Source: Bacillus sp. Marseille-P3661 (GTDB lineage: Bacteria; Bacillota; Bacilli; Bacillales; Bacillaceae_J). From it: DNA of 64,000 nt. The notes below the pieces were generated by a model, which worked only from the letters and a program-made list of their open reading frames with translations, was not told the origin of the DNA and made no database searches. Positions 49,851 to 62,611 of this stretch are shown piece after piece. The stretch spans positions 205,302 to 269,301 of the forward strand of contig NZ_LT965953.1 in NCBI RefSeq assembly GCF_900240995.1, given 5' to 3'. The position numbers and the translations under genes are program-made. Every line of letters begins with the position of its first letter. The first letter of the stretch is position 1.

Positions 49851-51035
49851 ATGAATAAGAAGTCGATTCGAGACATTGATGTCAAAGGTAAAAAAGTATT
49901 TTGCCGCGTAGACTTTAATGTTCCCATGCAAGACGGAGCAGTAACGGATGATACTCGTATTCGTGCTGCATTACCAACGATTCAATATCTAAGTGAGCAA
50001 GGAGCAAAGGTTATTCTTGCAAGCCACCTAGGTCGTCCAAAAGGTCAAGTGGTCGAAGAGATGCGTTTAGATGCGGTTGCAAAGCGTCTACAAGAGTTGT
50101 CTGGACAAGCTGTTAAGAAAACAGCTGAAGCATATGGACCAGAGGTGGAACAAGAGATTGCAACGATGAATGATGGCGATGTCCTTCTATTAGAAAACGT
50201 CCGCTTTTATCCTGGCGAAGAAAAGAATGATCCTGAGCTAGCGCAAGCATTTGCAAGCTTAGCAGACATCTATGTGAATGATGCATTCGGAGCTGCACAC
50301 CGTGCGCATGCATCAACGGAAGGGATTGCAAACCATTTACCAGCGGTTGCAGGCTTTTTAATGGAAAAAGAGCTTGAGGTTTTAGGTAAGGCATTGTCTA
50401 ATCCAGATCGTCCGTTTACAGCGATTATTGGTGGTGCAAAGGTTAAAGATAAAATTGGTGTTATCGAAAACTTGCTAGAAAAAGTAGACAACTTAATTAT
50501 TGGCGGTGGCTTAGCTTACACGTTTGTTAAAGCCCAAGGTCTTGAAATTGGACAATCTTTGTTAGAAGAAGACAAGATTGATTTGGCTAAATCCTTTATG
50601 GAAAAAGCAAAAGAAAAAGGCGTAAACTTCTATATGCCAATTGATGCTGTCGTTGCCAATGAATTTTCAGCTGATGCTGAAACAAAAGTTGTAGATATTG
50701 ACTCGATTCCAGCTGACTGGCAATCGCTTGATATTGGTCCAAAAACAACTGAAAAGTATCGTGAAGTGATTCAAAACTCGAAGCTTGTAATTTGGAATGG
50801 CCCGATGGGAGTATTTGAGTTTGAAAAATTTGCAGGCGGCACAAAGGGTGTGGCGCAGGCTTTAGCAGATGCTAATAATACATATACAGTCATTGGCGGT
50901 GGAGATTCTGCAGCTGCTGTTGAGAAATTTGGATACGCAGACCAAATGGATCATATTTCTACTGGCGGTGGTGCTTCACTTGAGTTCATGGAAGGAAAAG
51001 AGCTTCCAGGTGTTGCGGCATTGAATGATAAATAG
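49851..51035 (+). CDS. pgk: Phosphoglycerate kinase
   Basis: Transfers phosphate from 1,3-bisphosphoglycerate to ADP. N-terminal [11 protein letters not shown], substrate motif SHLGRPKG, hinge and C-terminal [13 protein letters not shown] nucleotide-binding motif are intact. ATG 49851 after AAGGAGG gives 394 residues as in B. subtilis; the frame begins at 49833 without a site. Confidence 0.97.
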   Translation: MNKKSIRDIDVKGKKVFCRVDFNVPMQDGAVTDDTRIRAALPTIQYLSEQGAKVILASHLGRPKGQVVEEMRLDAVAKRLQELSGQAVKKTAEAYGPEVEQEIATMNDGDVLLLENVRFYPGEEKNDPELAQAFASLADIYVNDAFGAAHRAHASTEGIANHLPAVAGFLMEKELEVLGKALSNPDRPFTAIIGGAKVKDKIGVIENLLEKVDNLIIGGGLAYTFVKAQGLEIGQSLLEEDKIDLAKSFMEKAKEKGVNFYMPIDAVVANEFSADAETKVVDIDSIPADWQSLDIGPKTTEKYREVIQNSKLVIWNGPMGVFEFEKFAGGTKGVAQALADANNTYTVIGGGDSAAAVEKFGYADQMDHISTGGGASLEFMEGKELPGVAALNDK

Positions 51036-51077
51036 GTAGCTTAAGATTATCTTGGAAAATGCTGTTTGGAAGGTTTT

Positions 51078-51258
51078 GCGGACAAATAGTGCCTTATTTG
51101 CATAAAAACGGGTGATTGACAGGCTTTTCCGGACAAATAATTCGTTATTTACATAAAATCAGTAGATAATAGGCGAATTACCTTGTAATAGCGGAATAAA
51201 TGTCCGTTAACATTTTAAAAAGGCCCTTTTTAACAGAGATAAGGAATCTAATGTCCGG
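51078..51258. repeat. CCGGACA/TTATT palindromic repeats between pgk and tpiA
   Basis: Four boxes: GCGGACAAATAG...TTATTT (51078-51099), CCGGACAAATAAT...TTATTT (51129-51150), an ATGTCCG box near 51200, and AGATAAGG...AATGTCCGG (51237-51258), the first two inverted relative to the last two. This is the third locus of the family seen at 7-8.6 kb and 21.5 kb. It interrupts the otherwise compact glycolytic gene run. Confidence 0.85.
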
Positions 51259-51335
51259 TAAAGATTAACAAGCGTTTAGCTATTATAGAAATGTTTTTTG
51301 AAAATTAAAATAATGGTTTGCGGAATGACACATAA

Positions 51336-55005
<3,670 letters not shown>

Positions 55006-55017
55006 GAATTAGTTGAA

Positions 55018-55055
55018 GATCGAGCACTCTATATTGGGTGCTCGGTCTTTTTATT
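55018..55055 (+). terminator. Terminator after eno
   Basis: Stem GATCGAGCAC / GTGCTCGGTC (one wobble) with a T-rich tail. Confidence 0.9.
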
Positions 55056-55094
55056 TTGCCTGATGTGGGTGGTAAAGAGCGAAGGTAATTGATT

Positions 55095-55250
55095 TAAGCG
55101 AGAAAGTTGGCTAGTTAATAGCGGAATTACAATTTGTAAGCGGATTTGAGGAGTTTATAAGCGGAATTGGATGGGTTATAAGCGAAATTTTTGATTTATA
55201 AGCGGATTATAGAAAATGTAAGCGGAAATTGAGACTTTATAAGCGAAAGC
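55095..55250. repeat. ~21-bp phased TAAGCGRAW repeats
   Basis: TAAGCG (or TAATAGCGG) occurs at 55095, 55116, 55137, 55158, 55179, 55199, 55219 and 55240, steps of 20-21 bp. DNA between copies is AT-rich and not conserved. It lies between the eno terminator and secG. The remaining 350 bp before secG show no other gene. Confidence 0.85.
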
Positions 55251-55616
55251 CTTGATTCCTCAAATTGGCCATTACATACATACTACTTTATTCAAAATAC
55301 AAACATATCGTAAAGATGCTCTTTAAATGAATAAAATGCCGGTTATTAGATGGTAACTTGCTATAGATTATGGATCGTTTAGCAATAACAGTTGAGCTGT
55401 ATAATAATGTAACTAGCTGTTAAACCGGGCATTTCACTATATCAACTAGTTGATCTTTTCATTCAATAGGGTAGCGAATTTGTAGGTTAAGGCAATATAT
55501 TTGTGAATTAGGCTAGTTTATTTAATTTGCGTAAATAGATACTTTGGTATCAAGTTGGCGCGATAGAGGCTAAATGCATTAGTTGAAATACATAAATGGC
55601 AGTACATAATACAAAC

Positions 55617-55645
55617 TTGTTATTTCTGATAAGATATGGTAAAGT
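55617..55645 (+). promoter_or_regulatory. Sigma-A-like promoter for secG
   Basis: TTGTTA (55617-55622), 17 nt, TAAAGT (55640-55645), 38 bp upstream of the secG start. Confidence 0.5.
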
Positions 55646-55682
55646 AGGATTATTGCAAAGTGGGTATGTAGGAGGTATAGCA

Positions 55683-55916
55683 ATGCATGCAGTAGCTGTA
55701 ACGCTTTTAATTATAGTTTCTATTGGATTAATTGTTGTAGTATTACTACAATCAGGAAAAAGTGCGGGTTTATCAGGTGCCATTTCTGGTGGTGCGGAGC
55801 AGCTTTTTGGTAAACAAAAAGCGCGTGGTATGGATGCGGTTTTACACAAAGTCACGATTGTTTTAGCTGTTTTATTTTTCGTTTTAGCAATTGCTGTAAC
55901 ATATTTCGAAGTATAA
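55683..55916 (+). CDS. secG: Preprotein translocase subunit SecG
   Basis: A 77-residue subunit of the SecYEG channel: two membrane helices (about residues 2-22 and 52-73) joined by the conserved loop [23 protein letters not shown] 55683 lies behind AGGAGGT; the frame extends to 55596 without a site. Followed by its own terminator. Confidence 0.95.
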   Translation: MHAVAVTLLIIVSIGLIVVVLLQSGKSAGLSGAISGGAEQLFGKQKARGMDAVLHKVTIVLAVLFFVLAIAVTYFEV

Positions 55917-55930
55917 TCAATCAATGATAC

Positions 55931-55963
55931 AAGCAGCAGGTGAGATTCGCCTGCTGCTTTTTG
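55931..55963 (+). terminator. Terminator after secG
   Basis: Stem AAGCAGCAGG / CCTGCTGCTT with a 9-nt loop and TTTTTG. Confidence 0.92.
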
Positions 55964-56030
55964 TGTATTTAAATCAATTTTGGTAAAAACTAATATAAAT
56001 TAAGTATGTGGGAAAAGGGGATATTGAAAT

Positions 56031-56774
56031 ATGAAATTAATGCCGCCAAAGCCGTTTACTTTTGAAACCGATGGTGACCGAGCTGTACTACTACTTCACG
56101 GATTTACAGGGAATTCGGCAGATGTACGGATGCTGGGCCGGTTTTTAGAAAGTAAAGGATATACCTGTCATGCTCCTGTTTATAAAGGGCACGGCGTTTC
56201 ACTAGAGGAATTGGTGGAATATGGCCCGGATGACTGGTGGGAGGATGTACGGAATGGCTATCAGTTTTTGAAAGATAAAGGCTATGAAAAGATTGCGGTG
56301 TGTGGAATCTCGCTTGGAGGGGTATTTTCTTTAAAACTGGGATACACTGAACCTATAAAGGCTATTATTCCTATGTGTGCCCCGATGTATATGAATAAAG
56401 AAGAAATAATGCTCCAAGGTGTACTTTCATATGCCAAGGAGTATAAGCGCCGTGAAGGCAAATCAGATGAACAAATTGCAGCTGAAATGGAAGAACTGCA
56501 ACAAGCACCAATGAAAACGATACATGCTTTGCAAAATTTAATTGTCGATGTTAGAAAACAGATAGATCTTATTTATGCACCAACATTTGTTGTACAAGGT
56601 CGTCTGGATGACATGATTAACACTGACAGTGCCAATGTTATTTATGAAGAGGTTCAAACAGATCAAAAGAAAATAAAATGGTATGAAGAGTCCGGACATG
56701 CCATAACTTTTGATAAAGAGCGAGATCAGCTGCATGAGGATATATATGAATTTTTACATAATCTTAATTGGTAA
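56031..56774 (+). CDS. est: Carboxylesterase Est (Est30-like)
   Basis: A 247-residue alpha/beta hydrolase. The catalytic triad falls at S94 (GISLGG), D193 (GRLDDMI) and H223 (ESGHAI), the same numbers as in the Geobacillus stearothermophilus Est30 structure. The oxyanion motif is [10 protein letters not shown]. Located between secG and rnr as in B. subtilis (yvaK). The natural ester substrate is unknown. Confidence 0.93.
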   Translation: MKLMPPKPFTFETDGDRAVLLLHGFTGNSADVRMLGRFLESKGYTCHAPVYKGHGVSLEELVEYGPDDWWEDVRNGYQFLKDKGYEKIAVCGISLGGVFSLKLGYTEPIKAIIPMCAPMYMNKEEIMLQGVLSYAKEYKRREGKSDEQIAAEMEELQQAPMKTIHALQNLIVDVRKQIDLIYAPTFVVQGRLDDMINTDSANVIYEEVQTDQKKIKWYEESGHAITFDKERDQLHEDIYEFLHNLNW

Positions 56775-56788
56775 AAGGAGGTTGAAAT

Positions 56789-59107
56789 ATGAGTCAAGAA
56801 CATATTGATCGTTTATTATCGTTTATGAAGGAAGAATCTTATAAACCATTAACGGTTAAAGAATTAGAAGAAGCATTTGGAATTGAGGACTCAACGGAAT
56901 TTAAAGAGTTCGTGAAGGCTCTAGTAATTATGGAAGAGCAGGGGTTAGTTGTTCGAACAAGAAGTAATCGCTATGGCATTCCAGAAAAAATGAACTTGGT
57001 TCGCGGTAAAGTCATTGCCCATTCCAAAGGGTTTGCATTTGTCGAGCAGGAAGATAAAAGCTTAGATGATATTTTTGTGCCGCCTTCAGAAATGAGAAGT
57101 GCGATGCATGGTGATATAGTTTTAGCCCGGATTGACCGTCATCCTGCAAATGGCCGTCCTGAAGGGTCGATTGTACGAATTATTCAACGCAGTATAACAG
57201 AAGTGGTAGGTACATATGTAGATAACCGATATTTTGGTTTCGTCATCCCGGATGATAAGCGAATCGGCAATGATATATTCATCCCAAAGGAAGCGAAAAA
57301 TGGTGCGGTCGATGGCCATAAGGTTGTCGCTACGATTGTGAAATATCCTGAAGGCCGCATGAGCGCTGAAGGGGAAGTTAAAACAATATTAGGACACAAA
57401 AATGACCCGGGAATTGATATTCTCTCGATTATTCATAAACATGGCTTGCCGGGTGAGTTTCCACCTGAAGTGCTAGAACAAGCCAATTCTACACCAGATG
57501 AAATCGATCCAGATGAAATTAAAAACCGCCGCGATTTGCGTGATCAAGTGATTGTCACAATCGACGGTGCAGATGCGAAGGACTTGGATGATGCTGTTAC
57601 CGTGACAAAGCTTGATAATGGTAACTATAAGCTAGGTGTTCACATTGCTGACGTATCTTATTATGTAACAGAAGATTCACCAATTGATGTGGAAGCCGCT
57701 GATCGTGGTACAAGTGTGTATTTAGTTGACCGCGTAATTCCGATGATTCCGCATCGCTTATCAAATGGCATTTGTAGTTTAAATCCGCAAGTTGACCGGC
57801 TGACCATGTCATGCGAAATGGAGATCGATCCTAACGGAGCTGTAGTGAGCCATGAAATTTTCCAAAGTGTGATTAAAACAACAGAGCGCATGACGTATTC
57901 AGATGTAAATAAAATTTTAGTGGATGCAGACCCAGAGGTGCTGTCAAGATATGAATCGCTAGTGCCGATGTTTAAGCTAATGGGCGAGCTTGCTGAAATT
58001 TTACGAAAAAAACGATTTGAACGTGGCGCGATTGATTTTGATTTTAAAGAAGCGAAAGTTCTGGTCGATGAGGAAGGTCACCCAACCGATGTTGTGATTC
58101 GTGAGCGATCTGTAGCCGAACGTCTCATAGAAGAATTTATGTTAGCAGCAAACGAAACAGTTGCCGAGCATTTCCATTGGATGAACGTACCGTTTATTTA
58201 TCGTATCCATGAAGATCCGAAAGCTGAAAAACTGAACCGCTTTTTCGAGTTTATCACGAACTTTGGCTATGTAGTAAAGGGTACTGCAAATGACATTCAT
58301 CCACGAGCATTGCAGCAAATTCTAGAAGAAGTTCAAGGTACACCAGAAGAAACCGTTATTTCAACCGTTATGCTCCGCTCGATGAAACAAGCGAAATATG
58401 ACCCGGAAAGCTTAGGACACTTTGGGTTATCGGCTGAGTTTTACACGCATTTTACATCGCCAATCCGCCGTTACCCTGACTTAATCGTCCATCGCTTGAT
58501 TCGTACGTATTTAATTGAGAAAAAATTAGATGAACAAACGCAGAAAAAATGGCAGGAAGACCTTGCAAATATTGCTGAGCATTCTTCAAACATGGAACGT
58601 CGTGCTGTTGATGCAGAGCGTGAAACGGATGATCTGAAGAAAGCTGAATATATGTTAGATAAAATTGGCGAGGAATTTGACGGCATGATTAGCTCGGTTA
58701 CTAACTTTGGACTATTTGTTGAATTGCCAAACACGGTAGAAGGGCTTGTACATGTTAGCTATTTAACGGATGATTACTATCGTTATGACGAAGCTCATTA
58801 TGCAATGATCGGTGAGCGCACAGGCAATATCTTTAGAATTGGTGATGAAATTACCGTTCGGGTTGTCAATGTTAATAAGGAAGAGCGCGTTGTTGATTTC
58901 GAAATTGTCGGCATGAAAGGAACAAGAAGGCCAACAAGTAAAGATGCCCCTAAGGTTATTAAGAGCGGCGGTCGCGGAAAATCACCAACCAAAACTAGAG
59001 ACAGTCAGGAACGTCCTGGTAAAGGCCCTAAAAAGGATGATAAGAAGAAAAACAATAAACCGTATTATCAGAATGTAGGTAAAAAGAAAAAGAAGAAGAA
59101 AAAATAA
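56789..59107 (+). CDS. rnr: Ribonuclease R
   Basis: Processive 3'-5' exoribonuclease that degrades structured RNA and acts on non-stop mRNA released by trans-translation. Winged helix at about residues 1-70, cold-shock domains, the RNB catalytic domain with [12 protein letters not shown], an S1 domain (about 635-715) and a Lys-rich tail that ends in a run of lysines. ATG 56789 follows AAAAGGAGG. It sits upstream of smpB and ssrA, the partners of the same rescue pathway. Confidence 0.97.
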   Translation: MSQEHIDRLLSFMKEESYKPLTVKELEEAFGIEDSTEFKEFVKALVIMEEQGLVVRTRSNRYGIPEKMNLVRGKVIAHSKGFAFVEQEDKSLDDIFVPPSEMRSAMHGDIVLARIDRHPANGRPEGSIVRIIQRSITEVVGTYVDNRYFGFVIPDDKRIGNDIFIPKEAKNGAVDGHKVVATIVKYPEGRMSAEGEVKTILGHKNDPGIDILSIIHKHGLPGEFPPEVLEQANSTPDEIDPDEIKNRRDLRDQVIVTIDGADAKDLDDAVTVTKLDNGNYKLGVHIADVSYYVTEDSPIDVEAADRGTSVYLVDRVIPMIPHRLSNGICSLNPQVDRLTMSCEMEIDPNGAVVSHEIFQSVIKTTERMTYSDVNKILVDADPEVLSRYESLVPMFKLMGELAEILRKKRFERGAIDFDFKEAKVLVDEEGHPTDVVIRERSVAERLIEEFMLAANETVAEHFHWMNVPFIYRIHEDPKAEKLNRFFEFITNFGYVVKGTANDIHPRALQQILEEVQGTPEETVISTVMLRSMKQAKYDPESLGHFGLSAEFYTHFTSPIRRYPDLIVHRLIRTYLIEKKLDEQTQKKWQEDLANIAEHSSNMERRAVDAERETDDLKKAEYMLDKIGEEFDGMISSVTNFGLFVELPNTVEGLVHVSYLTDDYYRYDEAHYAMIGERTGNIFRIGDEITVRVVNVNKEERVVDFEIVGMKGTRRPTSKDAPKVIKSGGRGKSPTKTRDSQERPGKGPKKDDKKKNNKPYYQNVGKKKKKKKK

Positions 59108-59121
59108 TAGTGAGCGATTAC

Positions 59122-59158
59122 CAGGTATGGAACTTTTATGTTTCATGCCTGTTTTTTT
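59122..59158 (+). terminator. Terminator after rnr
   Basis: Stem CAGGTATGGAAC / GTTTCATGCCTG (two G-T pairs), 6-nt loop, seven T. Confidence 0.85.
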
Positions 59159-59217
59159 AGTGCTAGGCCGTTTCTGCTGTTGAAAAGGGTGATGGGCTGG
59201 GCTGTGAGAATCGTTAT

Positions 59218-59313
59218 TAGTTGCTGATATAATTCTAAAGTGGCAGATATATGTAGTGAAGTTGGGTGATATCCAATAAAAGTGGCAGATATATACGACG
59301 AAGTGGCTGATAA
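59218..59313. repeat. 21-bp phased AAGTGGCAGATAT repeats
   Basis: Copies of AAGTKGSNGATAT start at 59218 (degenerate), 59238, 59259, 59280 and 59301: the last four are exactly 21 bp apart. A separate direct repeat GCAAGATTGATATTAAT occurs at 59340 and 59401. All lie in the rnr-smpB gap, which holds no gene. Confidence 0.8.
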
Positions 59314-59543
59314 AAACTCTCGATAGAAGTGAATGGACTGCAAGATTGATATTAATCATTTTATAATCGCAGTATAGTGCTGCAAAAGTACGATTCAAAC
59401 GCAAGATTGATATTAATTTTAGGAAGTTGCTGCAAATAAACTGCTGAACGCTAGTAAACAGAGCTCTGCTTGGATAATTATTTGCTGTTAATGTGAAAAA
59501 TTTGGTATAGTAGGAATACGGTTGTTAGTAGGAGGGGTGGAAG

Positions 59544-60011
59544 ATGCCTAAAGGTGCAGGCAAGGTTATTGCGCAAAATAAAAAAGCATACCATGATTAT
59601 TTTATTGAAGAAACATACGAAGCGGGAATTGTGCTCCAAGGAACGGAGATTAAAGCCATCCGTGCAGGACGTGTGAACTTAAAAGAATCATATGCAAGGG
59701 TTCATAATGGGGAAGTTTACATTATTGGGATGCATATTAGCCCCTATGAACAAGGAAATCGATATAATCATGATCCATTACGTGAAAGAAAGCTACTGCT
59801 ACATCGGAAAGAAATTAACAAACTACTTGGTGAAACAAAAGAGATTGGTTATTCACTTGTACCATTAAAGATTTATTTAAAAAATGGGTATGCAAAATTA
59901 TTAATTGGTCTTGCAAAAGGTAAAAAGAATTACGATAAGCGTGAGACACTCAAAAAGAAAGAAGCCAAACGTGACATCGAGCGTGCCTTCAGAGAAAGAC
60001 AAAAGATGTAG
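59544..60011 (+). CDS. smpB: SsrA-binding protein SmpB
   Basis: A 155-residue RNA-binding protein that brings tmRNA to stalled ribosomes. Conserved stretches [21 protein letters not shown] and [20 protein letters not shown] (the C-terminal helix that reads the empty decoding site) are present. ATG 59544 lies behind GGAGGGG. ssrA follows after 240 bp with its own promoters. Confidence 0.97.
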   Translation: MPKGAGKVIAQNKKAYHDYFIEETYEAGIVLQGTEIKAIRAGRVNLKESYARVHNGEVYIIGMHISPYEQGNRYNHDPLRERKLLLHRKEINKLLGETKEIGYSLVPLKIYLKNGYAKLLIGLAKGKKNYDKRETLKKKEAKRDIERAFRERQKM

Positions 60012-60028
60012 CTTACAAAAACTTACAA

Positions 60029-60079
60029 TTGAAATTAGCGTTTAGCATGTTATAATAACTTATGTCACCGCGAGTGACA
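60029..60079 (+). promoter_or_regulatory. ssrA upstream promoter/palindrome module 1
   Basis: TTGAAA (60029-60034), 16 nt, TATAAT (60051-60056), 6 nt, then the palindrome TGTCAC-N5-GTGACA (60063-60079). The palindrome covers the expected start point. Confidence 0.8.
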
Positions 60080-60125
60080 CATAAATAAAACTCAAATTAG
60101 TACAGAGTATACAGAAACTTACAAT

Positions 60126-60176
60126 TTGAAATTAACATACAGTATGTTATAATAATAAATGTCACAACATGTGACA
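60126..60176 (+). promoter_or_regulatory. ssrA upstream promoter/palindrome module 2
   Basis: TTGAAA (60126-60131), 16 nt, TATAAT (60148-60153), 6 nt, then TGTCAC-N5-GTGACA (60160-60176). Spacing is identical to module 1, 97 bp upstream, and the flanking ACTTACAATT is also repeated. Confidence 0.8.
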
Positions 60177-60250
60177 CAATCTTAGCTCAGCTTAACAAGT
60201 TTTTCCGGACGTCAACGTGCAGAATAAGATTCGACGTGACCTATAATAAT

Positions 60251-60610
60251 GGGGACGCTACGGATTCGACAGGGATAGTTCGAGCTTAGGTTGCGAGTCG
60301 AGGGGATCGGCCTCGTTAAAACGTCAAAGCCTATAACTGGCAAACAACAAAACAACTTCGCTTTAGCTGCTTAATAAGCGCTTAGCGGTTCCTCCCTCCA
60401 TAGCCCATGTGGTAGGGTAAGGGACTCACTCTTAGTGGGCTACGCCGGATTCCACCGTCTGAGGATGAAGGAAGAGAACAACCAGACTAGCTGACCGGAC
60501 GCCTGTCGACAGGCATATGGCTCAGCGAAATGCGAATATGTCGACTACACTCGTAGAAGCTTAAGTGCCGTTATTTCTGGACGTGGGTTCGACTCCCACC
60601 GTCTCCACCA
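60251..60610 (+). ncRNA. ssrA: Transfer-messenger RNA (tmRNA)
   Basis: Rescues stalled ribosomes with SmpB. The 5' end GGGGACGCTACGGATTCGAC and 3' end with T-arm GGGTTCGACTCCCACC and encoded CCA are typical. The tag reading frame resumes at 60339 and reads GKQQNNFALAA before TAA (60372-60374); with the charged alanine the tag is AGKQQNNFALAA, ending in the ALAA recognised by ClpXP. About 360 nt. The mature 5' end is about 90 nt downstream of the nearest well-formed promoter, so RNase P processing is expected. Confidence 0.97.
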
Positions 60611-60632
60611 ATACATAATTGGTGGTTTTTTA
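60605..60632 (+). terminator. ssrA terminator overlapping its CCA end
   Basis: CCACCAAT / ATTGGTGG stem with a 5-nt loop and six T; the stem includes the tmRNA's terminal CCACCA. An exact 28-nt copy is found at 63632-63659. Confidence 0.93.
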
Positions 60633-60731
60633 TTTGGCTTTATTAAATATTTGATAATTTAGCGATCTCTTTATACATAAGTGATCGCTTTTGCACTTAA
60701 TATTATGTGGGTTTACCTTCACTTCCCCCAT

Positions 60732-60763
60732 ACCACCGTATGTGCAAATTCGTATACAGCGGT
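60732..60763 (-). other. Conserved-looking hairpin, possible group II intron remnant
   Basis: On the minus strand ACCGCTGTAT pairs fully with ATACGGTGGT (two G-T pairs) around a 12-nt loop, followed by a G-rich stretch. This resembles the ACCGTACG...ACGGT-type hairpin next to intron-encoded proteins of group II introns. No reverse transcriptase frame is present. Identification is tentative. Confidence 0.25.
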
Positions 60764-60810
60764 TTTAAATTATGTCATTCGTAGAATTTCTATATTGCAG
60801 TTAAACTTTC

Positions 60811-60854
60811 AACCCTTGGTAACGCCAAAATGCGTTTGCCAAGGGTTTTGTTTT
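60811..60854. terminator. Terminator near the end of the LysR gene
   Basis: AACCCTTGG / CCAAGGGTT outer arms with an inner ACGC/GCGT pair and a T-rich 3' side on the + strand. It could stop transcripts leaving ssrA. The T run is on the + strand, so its use for lysR is less certain. Confidence 0.7.
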
Positions 60855-60911
60855 GGCTATTCCCATATTCTTTTCAGTACTTTCCCTAGAGGAGTACCAT
60901 CATTTGATGAT

Positions 60912-61811
60912 TCAGCATGAACAGCAACCTGTGATTAACTCAGGGGTTCGGATATCTACTTGTTTATTTGATTCGATGGTTTCAATAAATTTTTCGATTG
61001 TTGAGGTTAAGAATGTATCTTTTCTTCTAATAAATACTGTTTTAATCTTACTGTATTGCTCTGGAAGTTCATGACATTGAATTAGTCCGTTTTTTTTCAA
61101 TTGATCAACTGACGACCTTGGAACAAATGTAACACCGAGCCCCATCACAACACTACGCAAGATCGTTTCTAATGTACCGAATTCCATTACCTTTTGAGGT
61201 ATGATGTCTTGGTCTTTATACCATTGTGCTAAGCGTGCTCGGTATCCACAACCTTTGCTAAAACATAATACGGGTACCTCTTTTACCTCTTCTAGGGAGG
61301 TAATGTGCATATCGGAAATTAAAACAAGTTCCTCTTGAAACACTTCATGCGCTACAAGATCGGGATGAATATCCGATTCTGTAACAAAAGCTCCATCCGG
61401 CTTATGATTTAATACATCTTTTTCTAATGTTTCTGTTACACCAGTAAAAATTGATAAATCGACATCTTTATATTTCTTAATATAGCTAGACAAAATTTGG
61501 GGTAAATGAATGACGGTTTCTACTGTGCCAATTTCTAATTTTCCAGATGGCTCACTATTAGTTTGAACTGCTTTTTTCATTTCTTCAGTTAATTGTAATA
61601 TTTTATTACTATAAGTTAATAGTTTTTTTCCTTCTGGTGTCAAACTCATACCACGTCGATGTCGATTAAATAAAGGAGTTTTCATTTCAGCTTCTAACTT
61701 ATGAATTCTAGATGTAAGATTCGATTGTACATAATTCAACTCTTTTGCCGCTTCTGTGATGGTTCCTTTTTCCGCCACCATCTGAAAGATCTCTAGGTCC
61801 TTAAATTCCAA
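60912..61811 (-). CDS. LysR-family transcriptional regulator
   Basis: A 299-residue LTTR: N-terminal winged helix (residues about 1-60, EKGTITEAAKELNYVQSNLTSRI), linker helix, and a two-lobed effector domain (about 88-290). The C-terminus is cysteine-rich (TGCCSC). TTG 61811 follows AGGGGAG with good spacing. It is divergent from the small membrane protein and the EamA exporter, and a 17-bp palindrome shared by both upstream regions is its probable operator. Effector unknown; regulators paired with EamA permeases often sense the exported metabolite. Confidence 0.9.
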   Translation of the reverse strand: MEFKDLEIFQMVAEKGTITEAAKELNYVQSNLTSRIHKLEAEMKTPLFNRHRRGMSLTPEGKKLLTYSNKILQLTEEMKKAVQTNSEPSGKLEIGTVETVIHLPQILSSYIKKYKDVDLSIFTGVTETLEKDVLNHKPDGAFVTESDIHPDLVAHEVFQEELVLISDMHITSLEEVKEVPVLCFSKGCGYRARLAQWYKDQDIIPQKVMEFGTLETILRSVVMGLGVTFVPRSSVDQLKKNGLIQCHELPEQYSKIKTVFIRRKDTFLTSTIEKFIETIESNKQVDIRTPELITGCCSC

Positions 61812-61846
61812 CTAGTATTCTCCCCTTTTATATTCTCATACCTTCA

Positions 61847-61898
61847 TGGTATCACAAAAAGTGATAGCAAAGTATTAATATTATTCATTTTACGAGAT
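61847..61898. promoter_or_regulatory. Putative LysR operator, copy 1
   Basis: A 52-bp segment holding the palindrome TATCAC-AAAAA-GTGATA (61850-61866) and ending ATTATTCATTTTACGAGAT. It is repeated with few changes upstream of the EamA gene. It lies 36 bp from the lysR start in the divergent gap, the usual LTTR site. Confidence 0.65.
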
Positions 61899-62108
61899 GG
61901 TGAAATGAATAGATAATTGATATATGTGTTTGTGATGGCGAGAAAGTGAGTTTCATGGATGTTTTTATTGAATTTCTTACGGGATTTGTGATGGTAATTT
62001 GTTGTTCCGGTATGATCACTAATCTTCAGTATAGTATCGTTTTATGTATTCTTGAGAACTGTTTCGCTAAGAAAGAACCTGCCATATTTGTATGAAGGAG
62101 GCGGAAAT

Positions 62109-62435
62109 ATGGACGACCTATATATGGCTTTTATTCTATATATCATGAGTATTGTTTTAGGCAGTTTGATCAGTTATAAATATGGTTCCTACATGATCAG
62201 AAAAACAGGATTATTTCTTTCTCAAACATTTATTGCTGTGGCCATTATCATAGTCATTGACGTAATAGCAATAATAGGCTGGGCTTACGTATCTTGGAGC
62301 ACTAACGAATTTATATTGGTGAATGGGATAGTTTTAGGCTTTGGTTTACTTGTCATAAGTGAAGTGCTTATGATTACAATTCTACTTATTAAGCGAAAAG
62401 AAATGATCCAAATATATAATGATAGCGCTAAGTAA
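62109..62435 (+). CDS. Small membrane protein of unknown function
   Basis: A 108-residue protein with about three hydrophobic helices (residues about 2-22, 35-60, 65-92) and a charged C-terminal tail. I do not recognise the family. ATG 62109 has a strong site, AAGGAGGCGG; the frame extends to 62052 without one. It lies between the divergent LysR regulator and the EamA exporter and may belong to the same regulon. Confidence 0.75.
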   Translation: MDDLYMAFILYIMSIVLGSLISYKYGSYMIRKTGLFLSQTFIAVAIIIVIDVIAIIGWAYVSWSTNEFILVNGIVLGFGLLVISEVLMITILLIKRKEMIQIYNDSAK

Positions 62436-62511
62436 GCTTTTCCTTTTCCGCGCCAGTCTGAAAAGGGATTAATCCTTCTATATAATATTATTTTCCCATT
62501 AACATACTACC

Positions 62512-62563
62512 TGGTATCTCTAAAAATGATAGTAAACCATTATTATTATTCATTTTACGAGAT
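62512..62563. promoter_or_regulatory. Putative LysR operator, copy 2
   Basis: Second copy of the 52-bp segment, with TATC-N9-GATA at 62515-62531 and the same ATTATTCATTTTACGAGAT end. It is 49 bp upstream of the EamA start, suggesting that exporter is under LysR control. Confidence 0.65.
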
Positions 62564-62611
62564 ACCCAAAAGCATAGATAATGAATATGTCAATTAAGTG
62601 AAGGAGGTAGA

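Noticed and set aside
60242..60247. TATAAT as the ssrA core promoter
   Set aside because: It ends only 3 nt before the mature tmRNA 5' end and lacks a -35 box; the two upstream modules are better promoters.
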